Numbered from the stretch's first letter, positions 1-7,169 are shown. The stretch: DNA of 7,404 nucleotides from G039029935 sp039029935 (GCA_039029935.1 JBCCFC010000684.1:1-7404), one strand, 5' to 3'. Notes: generated by a model not told the origin, from the letters alone. A program made the numbers and translations.

Positions 1-12
1 ACCAAATATTCA

Positions 13-50
13 AGCCACCTTAGCTATCTAGAGGATAGGTTGGGTTGGCT
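13..50 (-). terminator. Possible hairpin terminator after the amine oxidase gene
   Basis: Nested complementary segments lie about 50 bases past the stop of the minus-strand oxidase gene. The outer arms are AGCCA and TGGCT, with a further CC/GG pair beside a one-base bulge. The inner arms are CTATC and GATAG around the loop TAGAG. Read on the minus strand, the outer arm is followed by TGAATATTTGGT, which is only mildly T-rich. An imperfect intrinsic terminator is a reasonable reading, but the broken stem and poor T tract leave it uncertain. Confidence 0.3.
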
Positions 51-99
51 GAAGAAGTTGTGTAGCGCTTTATGGTCTGTCTTCACTGTAAACCGGAGG

Positions 100-1299
100 T
101 CATGATGGATCAAATGCAAACGAACTCAAATCAATCTCACTTTGCCCCGTCATCACAAGCTGCACCATCGCCTCCCCAACTGCTGCTGAGTGTTTGAACC
201 CATGTCCAGAGCAAGGTGACGCCAACAATACGCGCTCTGATGCTGGGTGAAAATCAATCAAAAAGTGATCATCAGGCGTGTTGGTATAGAGACAAATCTC
301 GGCTTTGATACAGTTGCGTGTCACGCCGCTTAACTTCTTGGACAGAAATTCATCATAAAAGGTATCAATCTCGGCCTCTGTCACAGTGCGCTCGACCGTG
401 TTGGGGTCGGTAGCGACATCAAACTGCTCGGTCAGCACTTTTAGCCCGGGAATACCATCGGGTGGCGATGGGAAAGTCGAGAAGTATTCCTCGCGTGTAT
501 CGCCCACCCATAGAAACGCCGGGAAGTTGTCGGTTGAATAGTGGGCTGGTTCTTCCACCTCAAACCAGTAGACGACTTGGCGTGTCACCGTCAACAGTTC
601 ACGTTTGAGTGCAGGCAGAAAATCGGGCATCCACGCACCAGCGGTGACAATCACTTTTTCAGCATCATAACGACCCTGTGCCGTTGTCACGGTTACATCG
701 GTTGGACCCCATTGAATGTCAGTGACAGGCTGATTGACAACAACCTCTGCACCAAATTTCTTGGCCTGTGCAATCTGTATCTCGACTGCCTGCTCACAAA
801 GTACCACGCCACCCGTTGGCTCATAGCCCGCAATGTCGCCATCTCGCATCAGCACGTATGGCAGGTGCGCACGAACTTGGGCCGCGGTTCGTTGCTCATA
901 GGGGATGTTTGCCCCAGCAGCAATCTCGGCGGTACGCGCCACAAAGCCATCCCAATGATTGTGCTTGGTTTCACCTCTGGCTGCATCTGGCTCTGGTGGT
1001 GTGATGATATACAAGCCAGATTGATAGAGCAGGTCATGACCTGTTGTCGCCTCTAGCTCACGCCAAATCTCATGGCTACGCGCCACAAGAGGTAGATATT
1101 GCGGTCCTTCACCGACGGCCAAGCGGGTGATGCGTGTTTCAGCGTGGCTTGAACCCATATTGTGTGGTGGAGCAAAGCGGTCGATGCCCAGCACGTTGAT
1201 GCCCGCTTTGGCAGCTTGATAAAGCGCAGCACTGCCCATTGCCCCCAGACCGACAACGATTAAATCATAGGTATGGCTGTTGTTTTGATGATTGGTCAT
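100..1299 (-). CDS. FAD-dependent amine oxidase, monomeric sarcosine oxidase / N-methyltryptophan oxidase family
   Basis: A 399-residue flavoprotein, a normal length for the MSOX/MTOX family, which oxidatively demethylates N-methyl amino acids to formaldehyde, the amino acid and hydrogen peroxide. The dinucleotide-binding motif GLGAMG is at residues 17-22. The GSSHAETRITR block near 49-59 matches the FAD-proximal signature. Cys336 in CLYTNTPDDHF sits where family members attach FAD covalently. SGHGFKH (364-370) is the C-terminal FAD/substrate motif, and Lys287 in GLK matches the oxygen-activating Lys. The pocket His usually four residues after that Lys appears to be Glu291, so the substrate may differ from sarcosine. 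There is no signal peptide, so it is cytoplasmic. The start is fixed by AAGGAGG four bases upstream of ATG. It is divergent from the dehydratase gene. The family call is firm; the substrate is unknown. It resembles E. coli SolA, but that symbol would overstate function. Confidence 0.88.
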   Translation of the reverse strand: MTNHQNNSHTYDLIVVGLGAMGSAALYQAAKAGINVLGIDRFAPPHNMGSSHAETRITRLAVGEGPQYLPLVARSHEIWRELEATTGHDLLYQSGLYIITPPEPDAARGETKHNHWDGFVARTAEIAAGANIPYEQRTAAQVRAHLPYVLMRDGDIAGYEPTGGVVLCEQAVEIQIAQAKKFGAEVVVNQPVTDIQWGPTDVTVTTAQGRYDAEKVIVTAGAWMPDFLPALKRELLTVTRQVVYWFEVEEPAHYSTDNFPAFLWVGDTREEYFSTFPSPPDGIPGLKVLTEQFDVATDPNTVERTVTEAEIDTFYDEFLSKKLSGVTRNCIKAEICLYTNTPDDHFLIDFHPASERVLLASPCSGHGFKHSAAVGEAMVQLVMTGQSEIDLSSFAFDPS

Positions 1300-1319
1300 A
1301 TGTCCTCCTTGTTCAAGTG

Positions 1320-1329
1320 TAGTATACTA
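1320..1329. promoter_or_regulatory. Palindrome in divergent promoter region, candidate operator
   Basis: The 76-base gap between the two divergent genes holds the perfect palindrome TAGTATACTA. TATACT is readable within it on both strands (plus 1323-1328, minus 1326-1321), so it could overlap the -10 elements of both genes. Distances to the two starts would allow leaders of roughly 40 bases for the dehydratase and 15 bases for the oxidase. GTATAC-type cores are known in GntR-family operators, and GntR regulators often control sugar-acid genes, but no regulator is encoded here. No good -35 was found on either strand. The operator role is inference. Confidence 0.35.
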
Positions 1330-1375
1330 TCGACTGTTCATCCAAATATTTAGTGTTGAAGAAGTGAGGAGAACC

Positions 1376-2518
1376 ATGAAAATCACAAAAATCACGACCC
1401 ATCTGGTCAGTATCAAAAACCGCAACTGGCCCTTTGTCAAAGTGGAAACTGATGAAGGCATTTACGGTGTGGGGGAAGCCTATTCGTGTGGACCCGACAA
1501 AGCCACAGTTGAAGTCATCCACGATTTTGAGACATGGCTGATTGGCAAAGACCCACGCGATATCGAGGGGCTATGGCACTTGATGTATGCGGGGTCGCGT
1601 TTCCCTGGTGGCATGGTACTCAATGCAGCCATCAGCGGTATTGAACATGCATTGTGGGACATTGCAGGCAAGGCAGCAGGGCTACCTGTCTATCGCTTGG
1701 TCGGTGGAAAGTGTCGCGAGAAAATCCGTGTCTATCAATCGGTGCGTGGCGACTCACCTGCTGAGTTGGCCGACCATGCGCAGATGCTGATTGAGACGTA
1801 TGGCTACACCGCGCTCAAAATGGGGCCATTGCCCAATGGCTGGCAGTCGATGCCTTGGTCGCAGGTGCTGCGCAAAACCGAGGCACGTGTCAATGCGGTG
1901 CGTGATGCTGTTGGTGATGATGTTGAAATTGGTCTTGATCCCCACGCACGTATTTTCGAGACAGCACGTGCGCTTGAACTCTGTCAAGTCGTTGCCTCGA
2001 TGCGTCCCATGTTTGTGGAGGAGCCGCTACGACCCGAAAACTATGATGCGCTGGCAAAACTCTCGCAACAGACCAACGTGCTACTGGCGACGGGTGAAAT
2101 GCTTTACACACGTCATGAATTTCGTGAGTTGCTCAAGTTGCAAGCGGTGGATATTATCCAGCCCGACATCTGTGTGACGGGTGGGCTGTGGGAGATGAAG
2201 AAGATTGCGGCAATGGCTGAGGCGCACTATGTCAGCGTGGCGCCACACAATCCCTGTGGACCGATTGCGACGGCGGTCAATGTTCACTTTGCGGCCAGCA
2301 CCCAGAACTTTATCGTGCTGGAATACCACCCCGATGACCAATCGCCCCGCCGCGATATTGTGGATGAGCCGATGAAGTTGGTGGATGGCTATTTAGAATT
2401 ACCAGAACGGCCTGGTCTGGGGATAGACTTGAATTGGGATGTATTGGGGAAATATCCATTCCAGCCGTGGCATCGACCATTTAGCTATCGTGAAGACGGT
2501 TCCTTGGCCTATCAGTAA
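1376..2518 (+). CDS. Enolase-superfamily sugar-acid dehydratase, D-galactonate dehydratase-like
   Basis: A 380-residue mandelate racemase/muconate lactonizing-type enzyme. These enzymes abstract the proton alpha to a carboxylate using Mg2+, and the closest recognisable relatives dehydrate aldonic acids to 2-keto-3-deoxy acids. The N-terminal capping domain covers about residues 1-115, followed by the barrel. Metal ligands are Asp188 (in GLDPHAR), Glu215 (VEEP) and Glu241 (TGE). Catalytic His190 and His291 (APHNPCGP) are present, and Glu316 (VLEYH) matches the conserved Glu after the His. All key residues of the D-galactonate dehydratase pattern are therefore intact. The start is the ATG preceded by GTGAGGAG with four bases between; the frame extends further upstream but only into the divergent promoter. 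The gene converges with rpe, with a 14-base gap. The exact sugar acid (galactonate, gluconate, a deoxy acid or other) cannot be read from sequence, so no symbol is given. Confidence 0.88.
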   Translation: MKITKITTHLVSIKNRNWPFVKVETDEGIYGVGEAYSCGPDKATVEVIHDFETWLIGKDPRDIEGLWHLMYAGSRFPGGMVLNAAISGIEHALWDIAGKAAGLPVYRLVGGKCREKIRVYQSVRGDSPAELADHAQMLIETYGYTALKMGPLPNGWQSMPWSQVLRKTEARVNAVRDAVGDDVEIGLDPHARIFETARALELCQVVASMRPMFVEEPLRPENYDALAKLSQQTNVLLATGEMLYTRHEFRELLKLQAVDIIQPDICVTGGLWEMKKIAAMAEAHYVSVAPHNPCGPIATAVNVHFAASTQNFIVLEYHPDDQSPRRDIVDEPMKLVDGYLELPERPGLGIDLNWDVLGKYPFQPWHRPFSYREDGSLAYQ

Positions 2519-2532
2519 ATACGCCCCCCATG

Positions 2533-3207
2533 CTAAACTATTAGACGACGCAACATGGCAACATTATCCTCTGGCGTTCGCACATCATTGTACACAGCAC
2601 TCCCAACCACCAATACATTGGCCCCGCTTGCGGCCACATCCACAATATTGCCAGCCCCCACACCGCCATCCACTTCCAACTCACAACTCGGATTTATATC
2701 GTCAAGTACGCGACGCATTCGCCGCAATTTATCCTTGGTGGATTCAATAAATTTCTGTCCGCCAAATCCAGGGTTCACACTCATTAGTAGAACAATATCA
2801 AGCATGGGCAACACCTCTTCAATAGCAGAGATCGGGGTTGCCGGATTGAGAACCACACCGCGCTTACAGCCTACATCGGCGATGCCTTCAAGGACGCGAT
2901 GCAGGTGTGTACAGGCTTCGACATGCACAGTGATGATGTCAGTGCCAGCGTCAGCAAACTGCGCAAGATAGCGGTCAGGTTCCAGCATCATCAGATGTAC
3001 ATCCAGCGGTAATGACGTACTTTGCCGCACCGCCTTGACAATAGTTGGCCCAAAGGAGATATTTGGCACAAATCGACCATCCATGACATCTAAATGAATA
3101 TAGTCAGCCCCACCGCGTTCGGCAGATTTAATCTGTGCCGACAAATTGCCAAAGTCGGCAGTGAGGATAGAGGGGGCAATTTTGATTGTTTTGTGCTTAT
3201 CTATCAC
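2533..3207 (-). CDS. rpe: Ribulose-phosphate 3-epimerase
   Basis: A 224-residue TIM-barrel enzyme that interconverts D-ribulose 5-phosphate and D-xylulose 5-phosphate in the pentose phosphate pathway. Visible motifs are APSILTADFGNL near the N-terminus, HLDVMDGRFVPNISFGP with metal ligands His38 and Asp40, DVHLMM with His71, SVNPGFGGQ (143-151), LEVDGGV with Asp180, and the phosphate-binding VVGSAVYN at the end. These are the complete family set and the length is typical. The start chosen is GTG at 3207-3205, which overlaps the zwf stop as GTGA and has GGGAG six bases upstream. A TTG at 3234 would add nine residues inside zwf and lacks support from the family N-terminus. The overlap implies translational coupling to zwf. 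Confidence 0.95.
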   Translation of the reverse strand: MIDKHKTIKIAPSILTADFGNLSAQIKSAERGGADYIHLDVMDGRFVPNISFGPTIVKAVRQSTSLPLDVHLMMLEPDRYLAQFADAGTDIITVHVEACTHLHRVLEGIADVGCKRGVVLNPATPISAIEEVLPMLDIVLLMSVNPGFGGQKFIESTKDKLRRMRRVLDDINPSCELEVDGGVGAGNIVDVAASGANVLVVGSAVYNDVRTPEDNVAMLRRLIV

Positions 3208-4679
3208 TTCCCACTCCCGCACCCCATGCGCCAAATATGTTTATCGCGTGCCAGCAGTAGGTCCGCCTCGCTTGGTCCCCATGTCCCTGGTTCATAGGTT
3301 GCGACAGGCGGGACATTGGTCATCTCCCAATTTTGCAGAATCGGATCGATCAATTTCCATGCATTCTCGATCTCATCGGTTCGTGCAAAGAGAGAGGCAT
3401 CCCCATTGATGGCGTCCAACAACAGCCGTTCATAGGCATCGGGCATCACCGTGTCACCAAAGGCCGACTGGTAATGGAAGTCCATGTCTGCCGTACGAAT
3501 CTCGCTAACTTCATCTGGCACTTTGGCGTCAAAGGTAATGTGGATGCCCTCATCGGGTTGAATGCAGATAGACAGCAGGTTAGGCGTAGGGCTTTGGAAT
3601 GCGCCAAACATGCGATAGGGTGGCTTCTTAAACTGAATGGTGATCTCGGTGGCCTTGCGCTTCAGTGCTTTGCCTGAACGTAGGTAAAACGGAACACCTT
3701 GCCAACGCCAGTTGTCGATTTGCAGTTTGAGTGCCGCATAGGTTGGCGTCTTGGAATTGCGCGCAACACGGGGAGCCTCCAAGTATCCACGATACTGTGC
3801 ACGCACCGTGTCCTCTGGTTTGACAGGCCGAATCGCACTCAGCACCTTGACTTTCTCATCACGCAGCGTCATCGCATTATAGGGGGCAGGCGGCTCCATG
3901 GCGACCAACGTGACAAGCTGGAGGATATGGTTTTGGAACATGTCACGCAGCACACCCGCATGATCATAGTACCCAGCACGATGCCCGACATCCACAGATT
4001 CGGCCACCGTAATTTGTACATTGTCAATATAGTTGCGGTTCCAGAGCGGTTCAAAGATGGTATTGGCAAAGCGGAAAAAGAGAATGTTCTGCGCTGTTTC
4101 CTTGCCCAGATAATGGTCGATGCGGAAGACTTGCCGCTCTTTAAAGACCTCATGAACCACCTTATCCAACTCTTGAGCCGACGCCAAGTCTCGTCCAAAG
4201 GGTTTCTCAATGATGATATTGCGCCAGCCATCGTCACCATCGGCCACAATGGGAGCCATGCCGATATCACCCATCATCTTGATGGTCGATGCAAAGAAAT
4301 CCGGTGCAACCGCTAAGTAATAGAGCCTGTTGGTTGTTTCCGTTTCGAGGCTATCCAGATAATCATTGAGCCGTGTAAAGTCCTCATATGAATCGAGATT
4401 CCCTTGGAAATATTCAATGCTGGGTACAAGCGTATCCCAGATGGCCTGCTCAAACCCACCGCTAAACTCTTTTGCCCCTTCCAAGAGTAGTTCACGGAAG
4501 TAGTCTGTATCCCAAGGGCGGCGCGCAAAACCGATGATGTTGATTTTGTCGGGGAGGCGTCCTTTACGATATGAGTTGTAGAGCGCAGGAATGAGTTTGC
4601 GGCGTGTGAGGTCGCCTGATGCACCAAAAATGACAATGGTTGTGGGGGTGTTGTTGCTTCGATTATGTGTGCCGTTCAT
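3204..4679 (-). CDS. zwf: Glucose-6-phosphate 1-dehydrogenase
   Basis: A 491-residue enzyme of normal family length that oxidises glucose 6-phosphate to 6-phosphogluconolactone with reduction of NADP+, the entry step of the oxidative pentose phosphate pathway. The coenzyme-binding fingerprint GASGDLTRRK lies at residues 19-28, EKPFG at 159-163, the active-site signature RIDHYLGKE at 186-194, and the candidate catalytic His240 in YYDHAG. The C-terminal domain contains the expected RSGKALKRK block (334-342). It is cytoplasmic. The ATG start has AAGGAG on its 5' side, but about 15 bases away, longer than usual, so initiation may be weak or coupled to the short upstream frame. It overlaps rpe at the 3' end. 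No gnd or 6-phosphogluconolactonase gene is present in the window. Confidence 0.97.
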   Translation of the reverse strand: MNGTHNRSNNTPTTIVIFGASGDLTRRKLIPALYNSYRKGRLPDKINIIGFARRPWDTDYFRELLLEGAKEFSGGFEQAIWDTLVPSIEYFQGNLDSYEDFTRLNDYLDSLETETTNRLYYLAVAPDFFASTIKMMGDIGMAPIVADGDDGWRNIIIEKPFGRDLASAQELDKVVHEVFKERQVFRIDHYLGKETAQNILFFRFANTIFEPLWNRNYIDNVQITVAESVDVGHRAGYYDHAGVLRDMFQNHILQLVTLVAMEPPAPYNAMTLRDEKVKVLSAIRPVKPEDTVRAQYRGYLEAPRVARNSKTPTYAALKLQIDNWRWQGVPFYLRSGKALKRKATEITIQFKKPPYRMFGAFQSPTPNLLSICIQPDEGIHITFDAKVPDEVSEIRTADMDFHYQSAFGDTVMPDAYERLLLDAINGDASLFARTDEIENAWKLIDPILQNWEMTNVPPVATYEPGTWGPSEADLLLARDKHIWRMGCGSGK

Positions 4680-4724
4680 TTTATGTTTTGGTTTCTCCTT
4701 TTGGTTTTGATAGTAACAGTTTAT

Positions 4725-4859
4725 CTAATCTACATCACGTGCCTCGGTCATTTTGTCACAGGCGACGGAGCCAAAGATGCCAATACGACGAATTTGATAA
4801 TGCAGTCCTTTTGTAAGATAAAATTGAGATAGGATGTCTAGTACATCTGCTCGATTCAT
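4725..4859 (-). pseudogene. Truncated MNT-type nucleotidyltransferase remnant
   Basis: A 44-codon frame starting at ATG, with GAGG nine bases upstream, encodes a protein opening MNRADVLDIL and containing RRIGIFGSVA, a close match to the start of minimal (MNT/MntA-like) nucleotidyltransferases. Gly30-Ser31 and Asp42-Val43-Asp44 give the family GS-x(n)-DxD active-site pattern. A TAG stop follows immediately after the second Asp. Family members are usually about 100 residues, so the catalytic third Asp region and the C-terminal half are missing, and reading past the stop gives no family-like sequence. The usual Arg after GSVA is Cys34. No partner HEPN gene is nearby. It ends 45 bases before zwf and is probably on the same transcript. 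It may be a decayed gene, though its intact ribosome site means a short peptide could still be made. Confidence 0.6.
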
Positions 4860-4963
4860 GCTTTATTACCTCACTCTTGAAAGATAGAATGGTCTGTACA
4901 GTCGCATATTCTCAAAATTGCTCTACAAACTATAGCGTAGGTAGCAATCACAAACTGTGGTCT

Positions 4964-4972
4964 ATTCTACCA
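4964..4972 (-). promoter_or_regulatory. Candidate extended -10 promoter for the zwf-rpe unit
   Basis: On the minus strand the sequence TGGTAGAAT combines a -10-like hexamer (TAGAAT) with an upstream TG. It lies in the only sizeable gap before the remnant and zwf and would give a leader of about 100 bases before the remnant start. The hexamer 17 bases further up (TAGCAC) is a poor -35, so the call rests on the extended -10 alone. It lies downstream of the hairpin that follows the kinase gene, consistent with a separate transcription unit. Confidence 0.25.
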
Positions 4973-5037
4973 GCAAAGCAGGGTTCGTGCTAGTTGTAGA
5001 AACGTGATGACAAAATGGCACAGCCATATGTGGATAA

Positions 5038-5067
5038 CGGGAATTCCGATGGCTGCCAGAATTCCCG
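5038..5067 (-). terminator. Hairpin following the histidine kinase gene
   Basis: Perfect 9-bp arms CGGGAATTC and GAATTCCCG flank a 12-base loop that itself holds TGG/CCA complementarity. It begins about 40 bases past the kinase stop, in the right place to end that transcript. The following minus-strand sequence starts TTATCCACAT and has no real T run. It is therefore a strong structure without the full intrinsic terminator signature, and may be a transcript-stabilising hairpin or factor-assisted terminator. The arms are symmetric and could work in either direction. Confidence 0.45.
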
Positions 5068-5106
5068 TGTGGATATAAACGTCGTATTTTGACTGTGGCA
5101 AATGGG

Positions 5107-6996
5107 CTAAGACTCTGGGACCTCGACCACAAAGGTGCTGCCCATATCCTTGCCCGGACTGGTAGCCCAAATTTGCCCCCCCATCAACTCAACCATCTTT
5201 TTGGTCAAGTATAAACCCAGCCCAGTCGAGTGTTCTCCGCCTGTCGGTCTTGCGCTTAACTGGGCAAATTTACCAAACAGCCTGTCTTGGTCTTCTTGTG
5301 ATAATCCCAAGCCTTGATCCTGTACCTCACAGGCAAACATGTTGTCCTTTTTATGGACACGAATCTGTACAGCCTTGCCCGATGGTGAATATTTGACTGC
5401 GTTGGAGACTAAATTGTCGAGGATTTGTTTGTAGATGTCTGGGTCAACATAGGCAAGTGCCGTACCAACGCTTGATGTCCAACGTAACACAATCTGCTTG
5501 GCGTTGGCCTGTGCTTGAAACTCCTCGACAGACTGTTCGACAATCGACAAAACATCAACATCTTTGGGTGAAATCTGTAGACGCCCTGCATCCACACGGC
5601 TCATCTGGAGCAGGCGCGAGACAATGCTGTCCATGTTCATGGTCACGGTTTGCAGTTGGTCGAGGCGGTCGAGCGATTTACCGAGACGGTCGCGTGACTT
5701 GACAATTTCAGACTTTTTCATCGTCGCCTGTGCTTGGTTTGAGCGTTCGATGTTGCGACGGATCATGTTGGTCATAAACAAAATGGTTGTCAGCGGGTTT
5801 TTCAGATCATGCGCCACAATGTCGAGCAGTTCATCCTTTTCACGGTGGAGTTCTTCTAGCATGTCATTCTTCTCGGCCAACTCCACATTTTTCAGCCGGA
5901 AAATTTCCGTATCACGACGCATCTGCTCGAGTTCATGCTTGGTCTGAATTTCGGTAATCTGCTTGCTCTTCTCTTGGTTAAAAATTTGTTCCTTTAAGTC
6001 GGCAAACTGACGGTACATGAGGAGAGCATTTTTATAATCTTCCTCTTTTTCATAGAGACTACATAACTGCTCATACGAATCGAGTTCATATTGCTTGTTA
6101 TTGATTTCGCGTGTGATTTCCACCGCCGCTTTCAAAACTTCCTCAGCTTCTGTATGCCTTCCCTGAACCGTATAAACCTTGCCAATACAAATATAGGCAT
6201 AGGCAACATCTGCCTGTTCATCCAGTGCTTGGTGAATGTCAAGTGCTCGTTGATAATACTCAAGCGCGGTCTCATAGTCACTACTGTAGAAGTAAGCCTG
6301 GCCGATGTTGTTGACCGTGATGGCTGTGCGTGATTGGTCGTTGATGGCATCAAAAAGCTCGTAGCTCTTTTGAAAACTTTGCAGGGCATCATCATATTGT
6401 TGCAATGCTTCCAGATAGATCATCCCAATATTCACGTGAATGGTGGCAGTCACCCCCGGATCGTCTTGCAGAATGGCATATTCCATCGCTTTGCCGTGAT
6501 TCTCGAGCGCGTTTTCAGGATTACCCAACTCTCCTTCAATGATGCCAATATTGGTGTAGACTGAGGCCAAATAACGGGGATTATTATCATGCTCAAACTC
6601 AGGCAGTGCCTTAAGCAGAAAGGTAAGGGCTTGCTCATAATCGCCTTGATGTGAATAGGAAAGCGATATCTTGTTATAATAGGAGGCCAAATGCCATTTA
6701 TCATCAATCTCTGTGGCAAGCTCAATGGCATGTTCATAGGCATCAATCGAACTGATAACACGGCCTTGAATATAGTGCGCCGTACCAATATGCTCATAGC
6801 TCTCCATCATCTCTGGCTTCAAATCATATTGCTGAGAGAGAGCTAACGCTTCTGTGGCATAGTTCATTGACTCATCGGGGCTTGTATAGCGACTCAGTTC
6901 TGCCAATTCAATCAGGGGTTGAATGCGATCTCGCCCCTCGACACTGTTAAGAATTGTGTGAAAATTTTCCGTAAGTTCGTCAGTTTGTTGCAACAT
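5107..6996 (-). CDS. Cytoplasmic TPR-domain sensor histidine kinase
   Basis: A 629-residue protein with no signal peptide or membrane segment. Residues about 62-337 form roughly seven tetratricopeptide repeats, recognisable by the Y-x-x-G-x-x-Y and A-L-x-x-Y/F spacing (for example 102-135 and 222-256). Residues about 340-395 are a charged, Glu/Lys-rich coiled coil. The kinase core follows: H-box DIVAHDLKNPLT with phospho-acceptor His396, N-box LDNLVSNAVKYS with Asn528 and Asn532, G1 box DQGLGLS (560-566), F-box LFGKF, and G2 box STGLGLYL (590-597). All catalytic motifs are intact. TPRs usually bind proteins or peptides, so the input is probably a soluble partner; this is inference. There is no receiver domain or adjacent response regulator, so it is an orphan. 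The start is the first ATG, which keeps the N-terminal helices, but no Shine-Dalgarno is visible before it. The substrate regulator is unknown. Confidence 0.93.
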   Translation of the reverse strand: MLQQTDELTENFHTILNSVEGRDRIQPLIELAELSRYTSPDESMNYATEALALSQQYDLKPEMMESYEHIGTAHYIQGRVISSIDAYEHAIELATEIDDKWHLASYYNKISLSYSHQGDYEQALTFLLKALPEFEHDNNPRYLASVYTNIGIIEGELGNPENALENHGKAMEYAILQDDPGVTATIHVNIGMIYLEALQQYDDALQSFQKSYELFDAINDQSRTAITVNNIGQAYFYSSDYETALEYYQRALDIHQALDEQADVAYAYICIGKVYTVQGRHTEAEEVLKAAVEITREINNKQYELDSYEQLCSLYEKEEDYKNALLMYRQFADLKEQIFNQEKSKQITEIQTKHELEQMRRDTEIFRLKNVELAEKNDMLEELHREKDELLDIVAHDLKNPLTTILFMTNMIRRNIERSNQAQATMKKSEIVKSRDRLGKSLDRLDQLQTVTMNMDSIVSRLLQMSRVDAGRLQISPKDVDVLSIVEQSVEEFQAQANAKQIVLRWTSSVGTALAYVDPDIYKQILDNLVSNAVKYSPSGKAVQIRVHKKDNMFACEVQDQGLGLSQEDQDRLFGKFAQLSARPTGGEHSTGLGLYLTKKMVELMGGQIWATSPGKDMGSTFVVEVPES

Positions 6997-7087
6997 ATTA
7001 AAAAAATTAATCAGATTTTTGCTTATTTACTCAATTTGTCACGCTGATTGACCCTCGTTAGCACCTGAGACGACGTGGTTTGTATTC

Positions 7088-7093
7088 ATTATA
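7088..7093 (-). promoter_or_regulatory. Candidate -10 element for the histidine kinase gene
   Basis: A perfect TATAAT lies on the minus strand about 90 bases upstream of the kinase start. The hexamer 17 bases upstream, TCAAAT, is a poor -35. Transcription from here would give a leader of about 80 bases ending in an A/T-rich stretch lacking a ribosome site. Position and consensus support it; the missing -35 limits confidence. Confidence 0.35.
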
Positions 7094-7169
7094 CGACAAG
7101 TCTTTACAAAATTTGACGATCTGCGGTGCAAAATTAACGATGACTCAAATTCTCGATCCATAGTCACTG

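Noticed and set aside
105..197. Short plus-strand frame of 30 codons with GGAGG upstream
   Set aside because: It lies entirely antisense to the 3' end of the amine oxidase, its product is low in complexity and matches nothing I recognise; the ribosome-site match is probably chance.
541..1056. 171-codon plus-strand frame inside the amine oxidase gene
   Set aside because: It is a shadow of the minus-strand coding sequence with no recognisable motif.
1292..1375. Longer 408-residue version of the dehydratase from an upstream TTG
   Set aside because: It would overlap the divergent oxidase start and promoter region; the family N-terminus MKITKITT begins at the ATG at 1376, which has its own ribosome site.
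3699..4316. 205-codon plus-strand frame inside zwf
   Set aside because: It is antisense to highly conserved zwf sequence, has no family features, and the codon pattern belongs to the other strand.
4894..4901. CTGTACAG palindrome upstream of the nucleotidyltransferase remnant
   Set aside because: It is only 8 bp, does not extend, and does not match the spacing of a LexA box; likely chance.
4967..5170. 67-codon minus-strand frame spanning the hairpin after the kinase gene
   Set aside because: It overlaps the kinase 3' end in another frame, lacks a ribosome site, and crosses the hairpin; no recognisable protein features.
5564..5947. Serine-rich 127-codon plus-strand frame inside the kinase gene
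   Set aside because: Its composition is explained by being antisense to the Glu/Lys/Arg-rich coiled coil of the kinase.
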